NCBI GenBank assembly: GCA_036389315.1
Contig: DASVQF010000036.1
Coordinates: 62,001-126,000, forward strand
From: DASQYE01 sp036389315
GTDB lineage: Bacteria > Acidobacteriota > Blastocatellia > Pyrinomonadales > Pyrinomonadaceae
Reading direction: 5' to 3'
DNA length: 64,000 nt
The translations under genes and the position numbers were made by a program. Within the stretch, counting starts at the first letter, position 1, and every line of letters begins with the position of its first letter. The notes under the pieces were generated by a model that saw only the letters and a list, made by a program, of their open reading frames with translations, searched no databases and was not told the DNA's origin. Below, piece by piece: positions 8,539 to 16,237 of this stretch.

Positions 8539-9507
8539 ATGAAACATAACAGCGCGAATGAAAACACTCTGGATTCCCCCGTTCGCGTGCACGAACGACG
8601 GCCCGCGCTGGTCTTTCTGCGCGGCGACCTGCTGGCCGTCCCCATCCCGCTTGATCGCGACGAGGTAATCCTGGGCCGCGCGCTCGAAGCCGATGTCCGC
8701 GTCAACGACCCGCGCGCCTCGCGCTTGCACGCGCGCATCACGACCGAGCGCGACCAGTTGACGGGCGAAGTGCGCTATCGCATCACCGATCTGGCTTCGA
8801 CCAACGGCACGCTCCTCAACGGCAAACCGATCAGCGAACAATTCCTGGCCGACGGCGACAAGCTGCTGATAGGCGAGCACCTCCTGCGCTTCGACATGCT
8901 CGACGAGATTGATCGTGAGTACCAGCGACAGATTCATCGCCTCCTCGTGCACGACGAGCTGACGGGCCTGCTGACCAGCAAGTCTTTCTTCTCGGAGCTT
9001 CGGCGCGAGGCTGCCCGCGCCGAAGCGGAGTCGCGCCCCTTCTGTGTGCTGATGATGGACGTGGATCATTTCAAGGAGGTCAACGACACCTACGGCCACC
9101 TGGCCGGTAACGACACGCTGGAAGAGCTTGGCGCGGTGATTACAAACGCGCTCAGGGCGGGCGACGTGGCCGCGCGCTTCGGCGGCGAAGAGTTCGCGGC
9201 CTTCCTCCTCGACGCAGACTACGCGCAGGCCCATGTGGCCGCCGAGCGCGTTCGTCAGAGCGTCGAGCAGCACGCTTTCCCGGCCACCCGTCGCGGCTCG
9301 GCCGAGCCCGAACGAAAGCATCACATGACGATCAGCATCGGCATCGCTTCCTACCCGTCGGACTCGCGCGACCCCGTTGAGCTGGTCGAGCTGGCCGACT
9401 CGGCGCTCTACCGTGCCAAGCGCAGCGGGCGCAATCGCGTCTGCGCCTACAGCCCCCGCCCGGCGAGCGAAGACGGCCCCGCAGTGCTTCCCTCGCGGCC
9501 CGAATAA
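8539..9507 (+). CDS. FHA-GGDEF diguanylate cyclase
   Basis: 322 residues from the ATG at 8539. An N-terminal FHA phosphothreonine-binding domain spans about 40-118 (ILGR at 44-47, SRLHARI, STNGTLLNG). A short helix leads into a C-terminal GGDEF domain (about 135-305) with the active-site motif GGEEF at 215-219. An RxxD inhibition site (RAGD, 206-209) lies five residues before it, so feedback inhibition by c-di-GMP is expected. It makes c-di-GMP from two GTP; the FHA domain suggests control by Ser/Thr phosphorylation. There is no membrane segment, so it is cytosolic. An upstream ATG-like start near 8503 would add a GC-rich tail and is not favoured. Confidence 0.92.
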   Translation: MKHNSANENTLDSPVRVHERRPALVFLRGDLLAVPIPLDRDEVILGRALEADVRVNDPRASRLHARITTERDQLTGEVRYRITDLASTNGTLLNGKPISEQFLADGDKLLIGEHLLRFDMLDEIDREYQRQIHRLLVHDELTGLLTSKSFFSELRREAARAEAESRPFCVLMMDVDHFKEVNDTYGHLAGNDTLEELGAVITNALRAGDVAARFGGEEFAAFLLDADYAQAHVAAERVRQSVEQHAFPATRRGSAEPERKHHMTISIGIASYPSDSRDPVELVELADSALYRAKRSGRNRVCAYSPRPASEDGPAVLPSRPE

Positions 9508-9615
9508 AGTTTTTGCGCGCAATCTAATATCCTGCCAAGATGCCGCGAAAAGTTCCCTCCAAAGAGAGTTCCCCTTCAAACGCGAGCAGGCGGACATGGC
9601 ACTGTGATTGAGAAA

Positions 9616-10146
9616 ATGACTCCTTTCATCATCGCGCTTCTCGTCTTCGGTTGTGCGGGACTTGTGAATGCCCGTGCGCAGGAGAGAGCCGAAGCTCAAA
9701 CGCCTAGCACGACGACGGCGGCCCAAACGAGCGGGCAGCAGCAGTAGGGCTCTTCCTCCTCGGACGTAGACCTCTCGATCACGGCCAATGTCACGGCGCG
9801 CGAGCTTCGTTTCGAGACGGTGCCCGAGCCGAAGGTGGAGTTCACGGGCAAGCCCAAGCGCACTACTCTTTGGGAAGCCGAGCGACAGAATCTTCCGCGC
9901 CCCGTCGAGCCCGGCGTCACCTATCGCAACATAGGCATCCAACTCAAGATCACGAGCGTCTTCGCAGACATCAACCGCATCGCCGCCGAAGCCCTCGGCG
10001 AAATCCCTCCGAGCGAAGACGCGCCCCCGGCACAAGAGCAACAGGAATCGCCCCAGCCACAAAAGCCGCAGTCGCCATCTGCTCAGCCCCCGCAGCCCTC
10101 TACGCCTTCCGCTCAGTCTAAGAGCGAAGGGAGCAGCCCGCTGTGA
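9616..10146 (+). pseudogene. Secreted hypothetical protein gene interrupted by in-frame TAG
   Basis: Reading from ATG 9616 gives a signal peptide (MTPFIIALLVFGCAGLVNARAQ) and then a Thr/Gln-rich stretch. It is cut by TAG at 9745-9747 directly after three CAG codons. The same frame stays open for a further 132 codons to the TGA at 10144-10146, and the continuation is protein-like (ITANVTARELRFETVPEPK, then a Pro/Gln-rich tail). A single C-to-T change in a fourth CAG would create this stop. The GTG at 9820 could restart translation but would lack the signal peptide. The next gene overlaps its end by GTGA, consistent with a former operon. A sequencing error is an alternative. Confidence 0.7.
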
Positions 10147-10556
10147 CTACCATGACGCGCATACTTTTCCGAACGCTTGCAGCCCTGTTCCTGCTCGGCC
10201 TGTGCTCGGCGCTCGCCGCCGGGCAGCAGGGATGGGGCGGGCAGCTTCCGCCCGCGCGCGAAGAGCCGTCGCCGCAGCAGTCTTCCGCTTCCGCCGACCG
10301 CACGGACGCGGACGAGAACTTTGAGCTGAACATAGCCGAGCGGCGCATCACCGAGCGCGACTTTGCCGCCTCGACCTCCGTCGAAGCTGGCGAAGAGAGT
10401 GCGCGGGGCTTGCGGCTTCGCGTCGGCGTCGAAGTCGGCGCGAGCGAGATAGACGTGCTCTTGCGCAATGTGCGCGGGCGGGTGCGATTTCGCGCCACGC
10501 TTGAGCGTGTGCTCGAACGCCTCACGGCGCGTCGCCCACAGGAGCGCGCGCCGTAG
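10143..10556 (+). CDS. Secreted hypothetical protein
   Basis: 137 residues from the GTG at 10143, which overlaps the previous stop as GTGA and has AGGGAG ten bases upstream. The ATG at 10152 is an alternative. A signal peptide (about 5-28, LLGLCSALAAGQQ) is followed by a short Pro/Ser/Gln linker and a charged region (ELNIAERRITERDFAAS, LRLRVGVEVGASEIDVLL). The pattern 'I..R.ITERDF..S..VE' loosely resembles the region after the TAG in the preceding interrupted gene, so both may be diverged copies. No known domain; probably periplasmic. Confidence 0.7.
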   Translation: MTTMTRILFRTLAALFLLGLCSALAAGQQGWGGQLPPAREEPSPQQSSASADRTDADENFELNIAERRITERDFAASTSVEAGEESARGLRLRVGVEVGASEIDVLLRNVRGRVRFRATLERVLERLTARRPQERAP

Positions 10557-10679
10557 CCACTCTCGCTTCATGCAGAATTGTTGTTTGAAATTGAGGATTT
10601 CGGAAGATTAGTCGCGTCTCTCCCCTTTAAGGTGCATTACCCGTAGACCCCGACCTTTCCGGCAGAAAGCTTACGCAGT

Positions 10680-11357
10680 ATTGACAAATTCATTGGGAGG
10701 AAGACCACGGGTGAGATCAGCCTGGAAGTTGAAAACCTGCATGCGCGCGTCTCACTCGACGCGCGGCTCGCCAACATACTGGCGCTCACGGCCGGGGCCG
10801 ATGCTAGTATTGATAAGGTCAAGCTGACGATCAAGGGCGTGCGCGCCGAAGTGCTCCTCAAGGTGCGCCTGGACAACGTGGCCGCCATTATTGACCGGAC
10901 GCTGACCACCATTGATCGTAACTCGCAAATACTCGAACGCCTTCTGCAAAGCGTAGACAAGACCTTCGGCACGGTCGGAGGCGTCGCGGGCACTGCCCTT
11001 CAGCCGGGCGGCGTTGCCAGCCAGGCCGTCGGAGCCGTCGGCCAGACATTAAATAATGTCACGCAGCCTTCGGGGCTGCTCAGTCAAACTGTCAACCAGT
11101 TGGGCCAGACTGTGCAGCGAACCGTTGATACTGCCGGCAACCTGGTCGAACGCACGCTCGATAACACCGGCAAGGTCTTGAGCCAGCGCACGGTCGGTGA
11201 TGTCTCGTCGCTGAGCGTCCTGAGCGAGACGACCAGCGCGGCCGGTCAGACTTTGCGCCGCGTCACGGACACCTCCGGCGCAGCCATCAAGCTGACCCTG
11301 GACGCCGCCGGAAAAGTCATCAACTCGCGCGTCATCAGCCAGGCGAAGCCGAGGTAA
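10680..11357 (+). CDS. Low-complexity repeat protein with unresolved start
   Basis: The frame is open from 10647 (just after a TAG at 10644) to the stop at 11357 and is clearly coding. The segment EISLEVENLHARVSLDARL continues without a break into LLKVRLDNVAAIIDRTLTTI and then a Gln/Thr/Val repeat region (SQTVNQLGQTVQRTVDTAG and similar). No ATG, GTG or TTG occurs in frame between 10647 and the GTG at 10839, and starting at 10839 would discard well-formed coding sequence. An ATT at 10680, a frameshift just upstream or a broken 5' end are all possible; the start given is a placeholder. The core (KLTIKGV, then LLKVRLDN...I.DR.LTTIDRN) resembles hypothetical proteins I recall from actinobacteria. 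Function unknown. Confidence 0.6.
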   Translation: MDKFIGRKTTGEISLEVENLHARVSLDARLANILALTAGADASIDKVKLTIKGVRAEVLLKVRLDNVAAIIDRTLTTIDRNSQILERLLQSVDKTFGTVGGVAGTALQPGGVASQAVGAVGQTLNNVTQPSGLLSQTVNQLGQTVQRTVDTAGNLVERTLDNTGKVLSQRTVGDVSSLSVLSETTSAAGQTLRRVTDTSGAAIKLTLDAAGKVINSRVISQAKPR

Positions 11358-11403
11358 GACAGAAGCCCGCATAAACGGTCAACCCGCAAGCCGATATACA
11401 AAC

Positions 11404-11453
11404 AGCCCCGCGAAGCAGGACTGCATCGCCATCCCTCGCGGGGCTCCGCTTTT
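11404..11453 (+). terminator. Rho-independent terminator
   Basis: Arms AGCCCCGCGA (11404-11413) and TCGCGGGGCT (11436-11445) form a perfect 10-bp stem, followed by CCGC and four T residues. It closes the gene cluster that begins at 9616. Bases 11454-11665, ahead of pilN, are GC-rich with no other clear signal apart from a TATATA-like stretch near 11470. Confidence 0.8.
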
Positions 11454-11665
11454 GTCGCCCGCCTCTCCTTATTATATAGGTCTAAGAATCTGCAACCTGC
11501 GGCCGGAGGGCGCGTTTAACCTGGGGGCTCAGGAACCCCGGGGCCGGGCGCGCGCCGCCCGGTTGCGCCTGTCTGGTGCTCGCGGTATGCTTTCATTTCC
11601 CCCAGGAAACGCCGCCTCGGCGCTTCCCAGTGCGGCCTTAGCAGTAAAAGAAGAAGCGAAACGTC

Positions 11666-12316
11666 GTGAGCACTAACCTTAATCTTGCCAGCCAGCCTTT
11701 TCGCAATCGCGCGTTTCCGTGGACGGTCACGGCCATCATCGCCATTGCGTCTCTCATCGCGCTCGTCCTGATCGTCAGCCGCGCCAGCGAGACCAATCGC
11801 AAGGCCGCCGTGGTGGCTGCGGACGTGAACTCCCTGCGCTCGCAGGCAGACGCTTTGAAGAAGCGCGCGGAGGAGGTGAGGGCTGCGTTGACGCCGGAGC
11901 AAAAGCAGCTACGCGACGCGGCCGAAAGGCTCGTCGAGCGTAAGCGCTTCTCCTGGTCTCGCCTCTTCGCAGACCTGGAAAGCTCGCTGCCCGGAGATGT
12001 TCGCGTCACGCGCATCAGCGTCCGCGACGTGGCCTCGCGCGGCGGCGAGACCTCCGCCGAGCTTGAGCTGTCCGTTGTCAGCAAGAGCCCCAACGACGTG
12101 ACCGAGATGATCGGTGAGATGAGCCGCACCGGAATCTTTGAAGCCAACCTGTTGGCCCAGAATCTTCAGAAGGGAAGAAACGAGACGGGGACGGAGTCCG
12201 TGCTGAGCGTGATCTACAGGCCGCGCGCAGGCGCTCCCACGACGAGCCCGCGCGCCGAGCGCAACATAGCGGCCACGGGCCTTGCGGCCACAGCTAAAGG
12301 CGAGGGGGCGCAGTAG
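11666..12316 (+). CDS. pilN: PilN-like type IV pilus alignment protein
   Basis: 216 residues from the GTG at 11666. The first ten residues (MSTNLNLASQP) match the cytoplasmic PilN tail that binds PilM in other bacteria. A single transmembrane helix (about 19-41) is followed by a coiled-coil stretch (about 45-95) and a ferredoxin-like periplasmic domain (LESSLPGDVRVTRISV, then ELELSVVSKSP). It belongs to the inner-membrane alignment complex (PilM-N-O-P) that links the pilus motor to the secretin. No pilM is adjacent upstream, where a terminator and non-coding DNA are found. It heads a four-gene operon. Confidence 0.85.
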   Translation: MSTNLNLASQPFRNRAFPWTVTAIIAIASLIALVLIVSRASETNRKAAVVAADVNSLRSQADALKKRAEEVRAALTPEQKQLRDAAERLVERKRFSWSRLFADLESSLPGDVRVTRISVRDVASRGGETSAELELSVVSKSPNDVTEMIGEMSRTGIFEANLLAQNLQKGRNETGTESVLSVIYRPRAGAPTTSPRAERNIAATGLAATAKGEGAQ

Positions 12317-12337
12317 TAGTAGTAGCATCAGCAGTAG
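12312..12337 (+). repeat. TAG/AGT triplet run between pilN and pilO
   Basis: A short tract of repeated TAG and CAG triplets covers the pilN stop codon and the following bases, giving three consecutive in-frame TAG codons. It is a simple-sequence tract and may be slippage-prone. Confidence 0.5.
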
Positions 12338-12350
12338 TCTTAGAGTGGTT

Positions 12351-13223
12351 ATGAGCGACCCGAAGCATTCAGGCAGAGTAGCGGAGACAAACAAGACCGC
12401 CGCCAAGACGGCCGCGCGCAAGGGTGCGCGCCGCGAGCAGGTGCGCGCGCGTATAGAGAAGCTGCGCCAGTCGCGCCAGCGCAGCATGTTCGGTCTGCCC
12501 GAGCTGGCCGGATTCGCCTTCAGCCTCCTCCTATTGATTAGCGCCGTCTTCGCCTATCTCTACTTCCTCGTCCCGGCCGAGATGCGACTCTCCGCGCTGC
12601 AACGCGAGCGCACGGTCTTGCAGGAGCAACTGCGCGCCGCCAACGAGGGCGCGGCCCGCAGCACCAGCGCGCAAGCCACCGTCGAAGAGATCAACCAGAG
12701 CGTCGAAAGATTCGAGCAGGAGCGCCTGTCGTCGCGCGAAGCAGGTCGCATGAGCCTCTACAATGCTCTGAACCAGATGATTCGCAGCAACGGGTTGCGC
12801 AATACTTCGGGGCCGACCTACGTCGCCCTCGACGCTTTAGGCACGACGGGGCCCGGCCAGCCGAGACCCAACGCCGCCAACAACAAGCAGGGCGTCGCCA
12901 AGTGGCAGAGCCTCTTTCCCGGCATCGGCGTCAGCGTCACCGTCGAAGGCCAATATCCGAACCTGCGCCGCTTCATGCGCGACCTGGAAGCGAGCAGTCA
13001 ATTCATAGTCATCAACGACGTGGAACTGGAAAAGGCTACTAATGCTGAGGACGCAGCGGCGGCAGCGGCGGCGCTCGCAATGGGTGCGCAACCTCCCGGC
13101 GCTGCGACGGCCCGCGCTCCGGCAGCGCGCGGCACGCTCGTTAGCCTGCGCGTTGACCTGGCCGCTTACTTTCAGCGCAGCCAGACGGCCGACGCCGAAG
13201 GCTCGCAGACTGATAACCCTTGA
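12351..13223 (+). CDS. pilO: PilO-like type IV pilus alignment protein
   Basis: 290 residues from the ATG at 12351; an in-frame TTG at 12282 lies inside pilN and is rejected. A basic cytoplasmic tail (1-44) is followed by one transmembrane helix (about 50-72), a coiled coil (about 75-135) and a ferredoxin-like domain with the family signature VSVTVEGQYPNLRRFMRDLE then FIVINDVELEK. The C-terminal 50 residues are Ala-rich and end in a weaker conserved strand (LVSLRVDLAAYF). It pairs with PilN in the inner membrane. The long basic N-terminal tail is larger than in proteobacterial PilO. Confidence 0.85.
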   Translation: MSDPKHSGRVAETNKTAAKTAARKGARREQVRARIEKLRQSRQRSMFGLPELAGFAFSLLLLISAVFAYLYFLVPAEMRLSALQRERTVLQEQLRAANEGAARSTSAQATVEEINQSVERFEQERLSSREAGRMSLYNALNQMIRSNGLRNTSGPTYVALDALGTTGPGQPRPNAANNKQGVAKWQSLFPGIGVSVTVEGQYPNLRRFMRDLEASSQFIVINDVELEKATNAEDAAAAAAALAMGAQPPGAATARAPAARGTLVSLRVDLAAYFQRSQTADAEGSQTDNP

Positions 13224-13273
13224 GGGCGGCCGACCGTGCGCAAAACTTTGCGACGGGTTTGCCGAAGTGACTT

Positions 13274-14239
13274 ATGGCTTTATTTGAAGGCAAGACTCCA
13301 TCCGAGCGTAATAAGCTGATCGCGGCCATCGTGCTCGGCGTGTTGGCGCTCGCCGCTCTCTCCTATATGTTCTTCGGCGGCTCTTCCTCCACCCCGCAAA
13401 GAACGGCTAACAACAATAACAATAGAAGAGCGGGCGCGACGCAAACGACGACCACGACGACCGCGGTCAATACCAGGACTGTGCCGACGCCTAACCAGGT
13501 TCGCCAGGAGGATGAGCTGGCCCCGCCGCGCGTGATTAACTGGCAGATGACGCCCCCGGCCGTCCCCGAGGCCGGGCGCAACATCTTCGCCTTCTACGTG
13601 CCGCCGCCGAAGCCTTCGCCGACTCCGCCACCTCCGCCTTCACCTTCACCACCGCCGCCGCCAACAGTCGTGCTCTCGTCCATCTCGCCGACGAACGTCT
13701 ACGCGCGCACGGGCGACTTTACCCTGCAAGTCACGGGAGATAAGTTCACGCCGGCCGTGCGTATCTACGTCGGCGACGCTGAGCTGGCGACGCGCTTCGT
13801 CAGCCCGCAGCAGCTTTCAGCAAACGTGCCCGCTCCGCTCATAGGCTACGAAGGCGCGCGCCAGGTGAGCGTGCGCTCAAGCGACGGCAAGCTCTTCTCA
13901 AACCCTGTGACCCTCAACGTCATGGCCGCGCCCATACCTAACTATAGCTTCGTCGGCATCATCGGAGACAAGCACTACAGCGACACGGCCATCCTTAAAG
14001 ACAAGAACACCAAGCAACTCTTGAATGTGCAGCGCGGCGACACCGTCGGCGGGCGCTTTCGTGTGACCAGCATCTCTGAGCGCGAAGTCTTGCTCACAGA
14101 TACCTCCATCCGCATCAAGCACACGCTCCCGTTTGAAGGAGGCGGCGAAGGCAATCGCGGCCCACAGCCCCCTTATCAACCCCCCGTCCCACAACCCAGA
14201 AGGGCCGAAGAGCCGGAAGAGAGCGATGAAACGCCCTGA
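13274..14239 (+). CDS. PilP-like pilus assembly protein with IPT/TIG domain
   Basis: 321 residues. One transmembrane helix (about 16-34) is followed by an Asn/Thr-rich linker, a long Pro-rich segment (about 108-134), a probable IPT/TIG immunoglobulin-like domain (about 135-215, ISPTNVYARTGDFTLQVTGD) and a C-terminal strand-rich domain (about 220-295, FVGIIGDKHYSDTAILKD then VGGRFRVTSISEREVLL). The last part resembles the PilP / GspC homology region that contacts the secretin. Position after PilN and PilO supports a PilP role, but the TIG insertion is not a standard PilP feature. Its 3' end overlaps the next gene by 14 bases. Confidence 0.75.
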   Translation: MALFEGKTPSERNKLIAAIVLGVLALAALSYMFFGGSSSTPQRTANNNNNRRAGATQTTTTTTAVNTRTVPTPNQVRQEDELAPPRVINWQMTPPAVPEAGRNIFAFYVPPPKPSPTPPPPPSPSPPPPPTVVLSSISPTNVYARTGDFTLQVTGDKFTPAVRIYVGDAELATRFVSPQQLSANVPAPLIGYEGARQVSVRSSDGKLFSNPVTLNVMAAPIPNYSFVGIIGDKHYSDTAILKDKNTKQLLNVQRGDTVGGRFRVTSISEREVLLTDTSIRIKHTLPFEGGGEGNRGPQPPYQPPVPQPRRAEEPEESDETP

Positions 14240-14909
14240 GCCTGTGATGAAAATAATCTACGCTTCAAGTCAGCGAAAGGGCCCGGAGCCGGCAAGCGAC
14301 GCGACTGTGCGTCGTCGTCACGGCGAGGAGGGCTACATGCTCGTCGCGCTCCTGGCCTTGATGACTGTCATGGCGCTCATGATCATCGCCGTCGCGCCTA
14401 ATGTCCGGCAGCAGGCGCAGCGCGAACGCGAGATCGAAGCCATTTTTCGCGGCGAAGAAGTCGCCCAGGCCATACGTCTCTACGCGCGCTCCACGGGTGG
14501 ACAGCTTCCCACTTCGATGGAGCAACTGCTCGAAGGCATTCCGCGCGGCACGCAAAGAATTCAGATCCTTCGGCCCGCAGCCGCCCGCGACCCCTTAACA
14601 AACGGCGGCGAGTGGCGTTTGATCCGCCCGCGCACTTCGACCCTTCTGGACTTTCAGCGCAGGGTGATGACGTACGCCGAAGGGAATATTCCTCAGACGC
14701 GTGAGCCAAGCTTTCAGCAATATGTCGTGCAGATGACGAACCTCGTCAACACCGGGTCGGACGAATCCATGCCCGGCAGCGACGATGATTCGGACAGCGG
14801 CACTGGGCCCTTCGTCGGCGTCGCCAGTCGTAGCAAGAGCGAGTCGATCATCACTTACTATGGCATCGGTCGCCATAGCCAGTGGATCTTTACTCCCCTC
14901 TTCCGCTGA
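14226..14909 (+). CDS. Type II secretion / type IV pilus pseudopilin-like protein
   Basis: 227 residues from the ATG at 14226, which overlaps the end of the upstream gene; an ATG at 14247 is an alternative. A prepilin-type leader ends in RHGEEGYM before a long hydrophobic helix (LVALLALMTVMALMIIAV) and an amphipathic helix with QQAQREREIEAIFRGEE. Pseudopilins normally have Glu at position +5 of the mature protein, and that residue is not in the usual place here. The C-terminal part is a predicted globular domain with DPLTNGGEWRLIRP and an Asp/Ser-rich loop (residues around 185-195) that could bind calcium. It ends the pil operon; no prepilin peptidase or secretin is in the window. Confidence 0.8.
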   Translation: MKRPEPVMKIIYASSQRKGPEPASDATVRRRHGEEGYMLVALLALMTVMALMIIAVAPNVRQQAQREREIEAIFRGEEVAQAIRLYARSTGGQLPTSMEQLLEGIPRGTQRIQILRPAAARDPLTNGGEWRLIRPRTSTLLDFQRRVMTYAEGNIPQTREPSFQQYVVQMTNLVNTGSDESMPGSDDDSDSGTGPFVGVASRSKSESIITYYGIGRHSQWIFTPLFR

Positions 14910-15124
14910 GCGCCTCTGCCGGCGCGTCGTCTCTTTCACGCGCATCAAGCATCGTCGGTCTCTCTCATCCGTGATCGGTCGCACTGCCTTCTAACAATCA
15001 CCGCAATCTCTCAAGCTCGATAATTGCATCTCACCTGTGGCTTCAACTGCGCGGACGCTCGCGCTCACATCGAAGATATAAGCACGCGTGCGCAAAAAAA
15101 TTATTCACTAAGATGAATAAGTTA

Positions 15125-15153
15125 TTGACATCAGCGCTTTTTGAGTTTATATA
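15125..15153 (+). promoter_or_regulatory. Consensus sigma-70 promoter for the Lys/Gly-rich peptide
   Basis: TTGACA (15125-15130) and TATATA (15148-15153) are separated by exactly 17 bases. This is the closest match to the consensus in the window. The leader to the ATG at 15252 is about 90 bases. The gap 14910-15124 upstream is otherwise featureless. Confidence 0.75.
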
Positions 15154-15180
15154 CCAACATGTTGTGCGCCGTTCACTCTA

Positions 15181-15217
15181 GGCCACAAGAAAAAAGTTGA
15201 CACAGCATCTTGTGGTC
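15181..15217 (+). promoter_or_regulatory. Inverted repeat in the 5' leader of the Lys/Gly-rich peptide
   Basis: CCACAAGA (15183-15190) and TCTTGTGG (15208-15215) form a perfect 8-bp stem with a 17-base loop, extendable by two pairs with one G-T pair. It lies downstream of the promoter, inside the leader, so it could be an operator or an mRNA hairpin controlling expression. Confidence 0.55.
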
Positions 15218-15251
15218 GTAACCACTAACTGAAAAGGAGCAGCAACAGCTT

Positions 15252-15398
15252 ATGGCAACTAAAAAAGGTGGAAGCAAAGGCGGAGGTAAGAAAGGCGGCG
15301 GCGGCGGCGGCTCGAAGAAGGGCGGCGGCGGCGGCTCCAAGAAGGGCGGAGGCAAGAAGGGCGGCGGCTCGAAGAAGGGCGGCTCGAAGAAGAGGTAA
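15252..15398 (+). CDS. 48-residue Lys/Gly/Ser-rich micro-protein
   Basis: ATG at 15252 with AAGGAG twelve bases upstream; stop TAA at 15396. After MATKKGGSKGG the protein consists only of Gly, Lys and Ser, with repeated GGGSKKGG blocks, and ends in KKR. No other residue types occur after the first three. It is extremely basic and has no hydrophobic segment. Such tails bind nucleic acids in eukaryotic-type H1-like and bacterial low-complexity proteins, so a nucleic-acid or polyanion partner is inferred. A consensus promoter upstream and a strong terminator downstream make it an independent, probably highly expressed gene. Confidence 0.75.
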   Translation: MATKKGGSKGGGKKGGGGGGSKKGGGGGSKKGGGKKGGGSKKGGSKKR

Positions 15399-15480
15399 CT
15401 CCGACTCAACCGTACAGGGAACAACAACTACAACCTTTCATCGGCGCACACAAAACTTTCGGCCCTTGTGGCCCTTAACC

Positions 15481-15527
15481 AAGGAACGGCGAATGCTTCA
15501 AGCGAAGCGCGCCGTTCCTTCATTTTT
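15481..15527 (+). terminator. Rho-independent terminator after the Lys/Gly-rich peptide
   Basis: AAGGAACGGCG (15481-15491) pairs perfectly with CGCCGTTCCTT (15510-15520), and an inner GCTTC/GAAGC stem extends it. CA and six T residues follow. It isolates the peptide gene from trmL. Confidence 0.88.
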
Positions 15528-15649
15528 TCCTCTCGCACAACTTCGGCCTCCTCAACCCTGCGCGGGACGACAGAAGGTGAGCTGCGCCGAGCGGCGAGTC
15601 GAGGAGCTGCCTTTCTCTATTAACCGTTTGCCTTTACTATTGACGCGTC

Positions 15650-16117
15650 ATGCTTTCCGTAGCACTTGTCGAGCCGGAGATTCCGCCCAACACCGGCAAC
15701 ATCGCGCGGTTGTGCGCGGCCATGCGCGTGCCCCTGCACATAGTCGGCGCGACGGGCTTTCGCCTGGACGAGAGAGCCGTGCGCCGTGCCGGATTGGATT
15801 ACTGGCCGGAGGTCTCGCTCTATCGCCACCGCGACCTCGACGCGCTCGCCGCTTCGCTTACCGAAGCGCGCTTCATCTACCTCACGACGAAAGCCGAGCG
15901 GACTTATACGGATTGGCAGTTCGATGAGCATGACTGCCTGGTCTTCGGACGAGAGACGCGCGGCCTGCCGGAAGACCTGCTGCGTGCCAACTGGGAAAGG
16001 TGTCTGACGATCCCTATGCTCAACCGGAATGTGCGCAGCCTGAACCTGGCGACCTCCGTCGCCATCGTCCTCGCAGAGGCGCTCAGGCAAACGGGCAAGT
16101 TTGAGAAGCGGGACTGA
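15650..16117 (+). CDS. trmL: tRNA (cytidine/uridine-34 2'-O)-methyltransferase
   Basis: 155 residues, the usual length for this SPOUT-fold enzyme. It methylates the ribose of the wobble base in certain leucine tRNAs using S-adenosylmethionine. Motif 1 is VEPEIPPNTGNIARLC near the N-terminus; the knot region carries FGRETRGLPEDLL and IPMLNRNVRSLNLATSVAIV, nearly invariant in TrmL. Soluble and acts as a dimer. The gene stands alone between a terminator and typA. Confidence 0.94.
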   Translation: MLSVALVEPEIPPNTGNIARLCAAMRVPLHIVGATGFRLDERAVRRAGLDYWPEVSLYRHRDLDALAASLTEARFIYLTTKAERTYTDWQFDEHDCLVFGRETRGLPEDLLRANWERCLTIPMLNRNVRSLNLATSVAIVLAEALRQTGKFEKRD

Positions 16118-16237
16118 ACGGCGGCCAGCCGAAGCTCAAGGGAGCCCGGCTTTCATCCTTTTCGCGCGCACATGTTAAGATGCTCGTTTGCGGATTACGC
16201 GACCTGAGAGCGCCCTTCTGATCTGTGCAGGAGAAGT

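Noticed and set aside
8461..10062. 533-codon open frame on the minus strand opposite the FHA-GGDEF gene
   Set aside because: GC-rich shadow frame; it covers a gene with intact FHA and GGDEF motifs and shows no protein-like hydrophobic pattern.
11452..11676. Possible 74-residue gene ahead of pilN
   Set aside because: It follows a terminator, has no Shine-Dalgarno or family, and overlaps the pilN start; composition looks non-coding.
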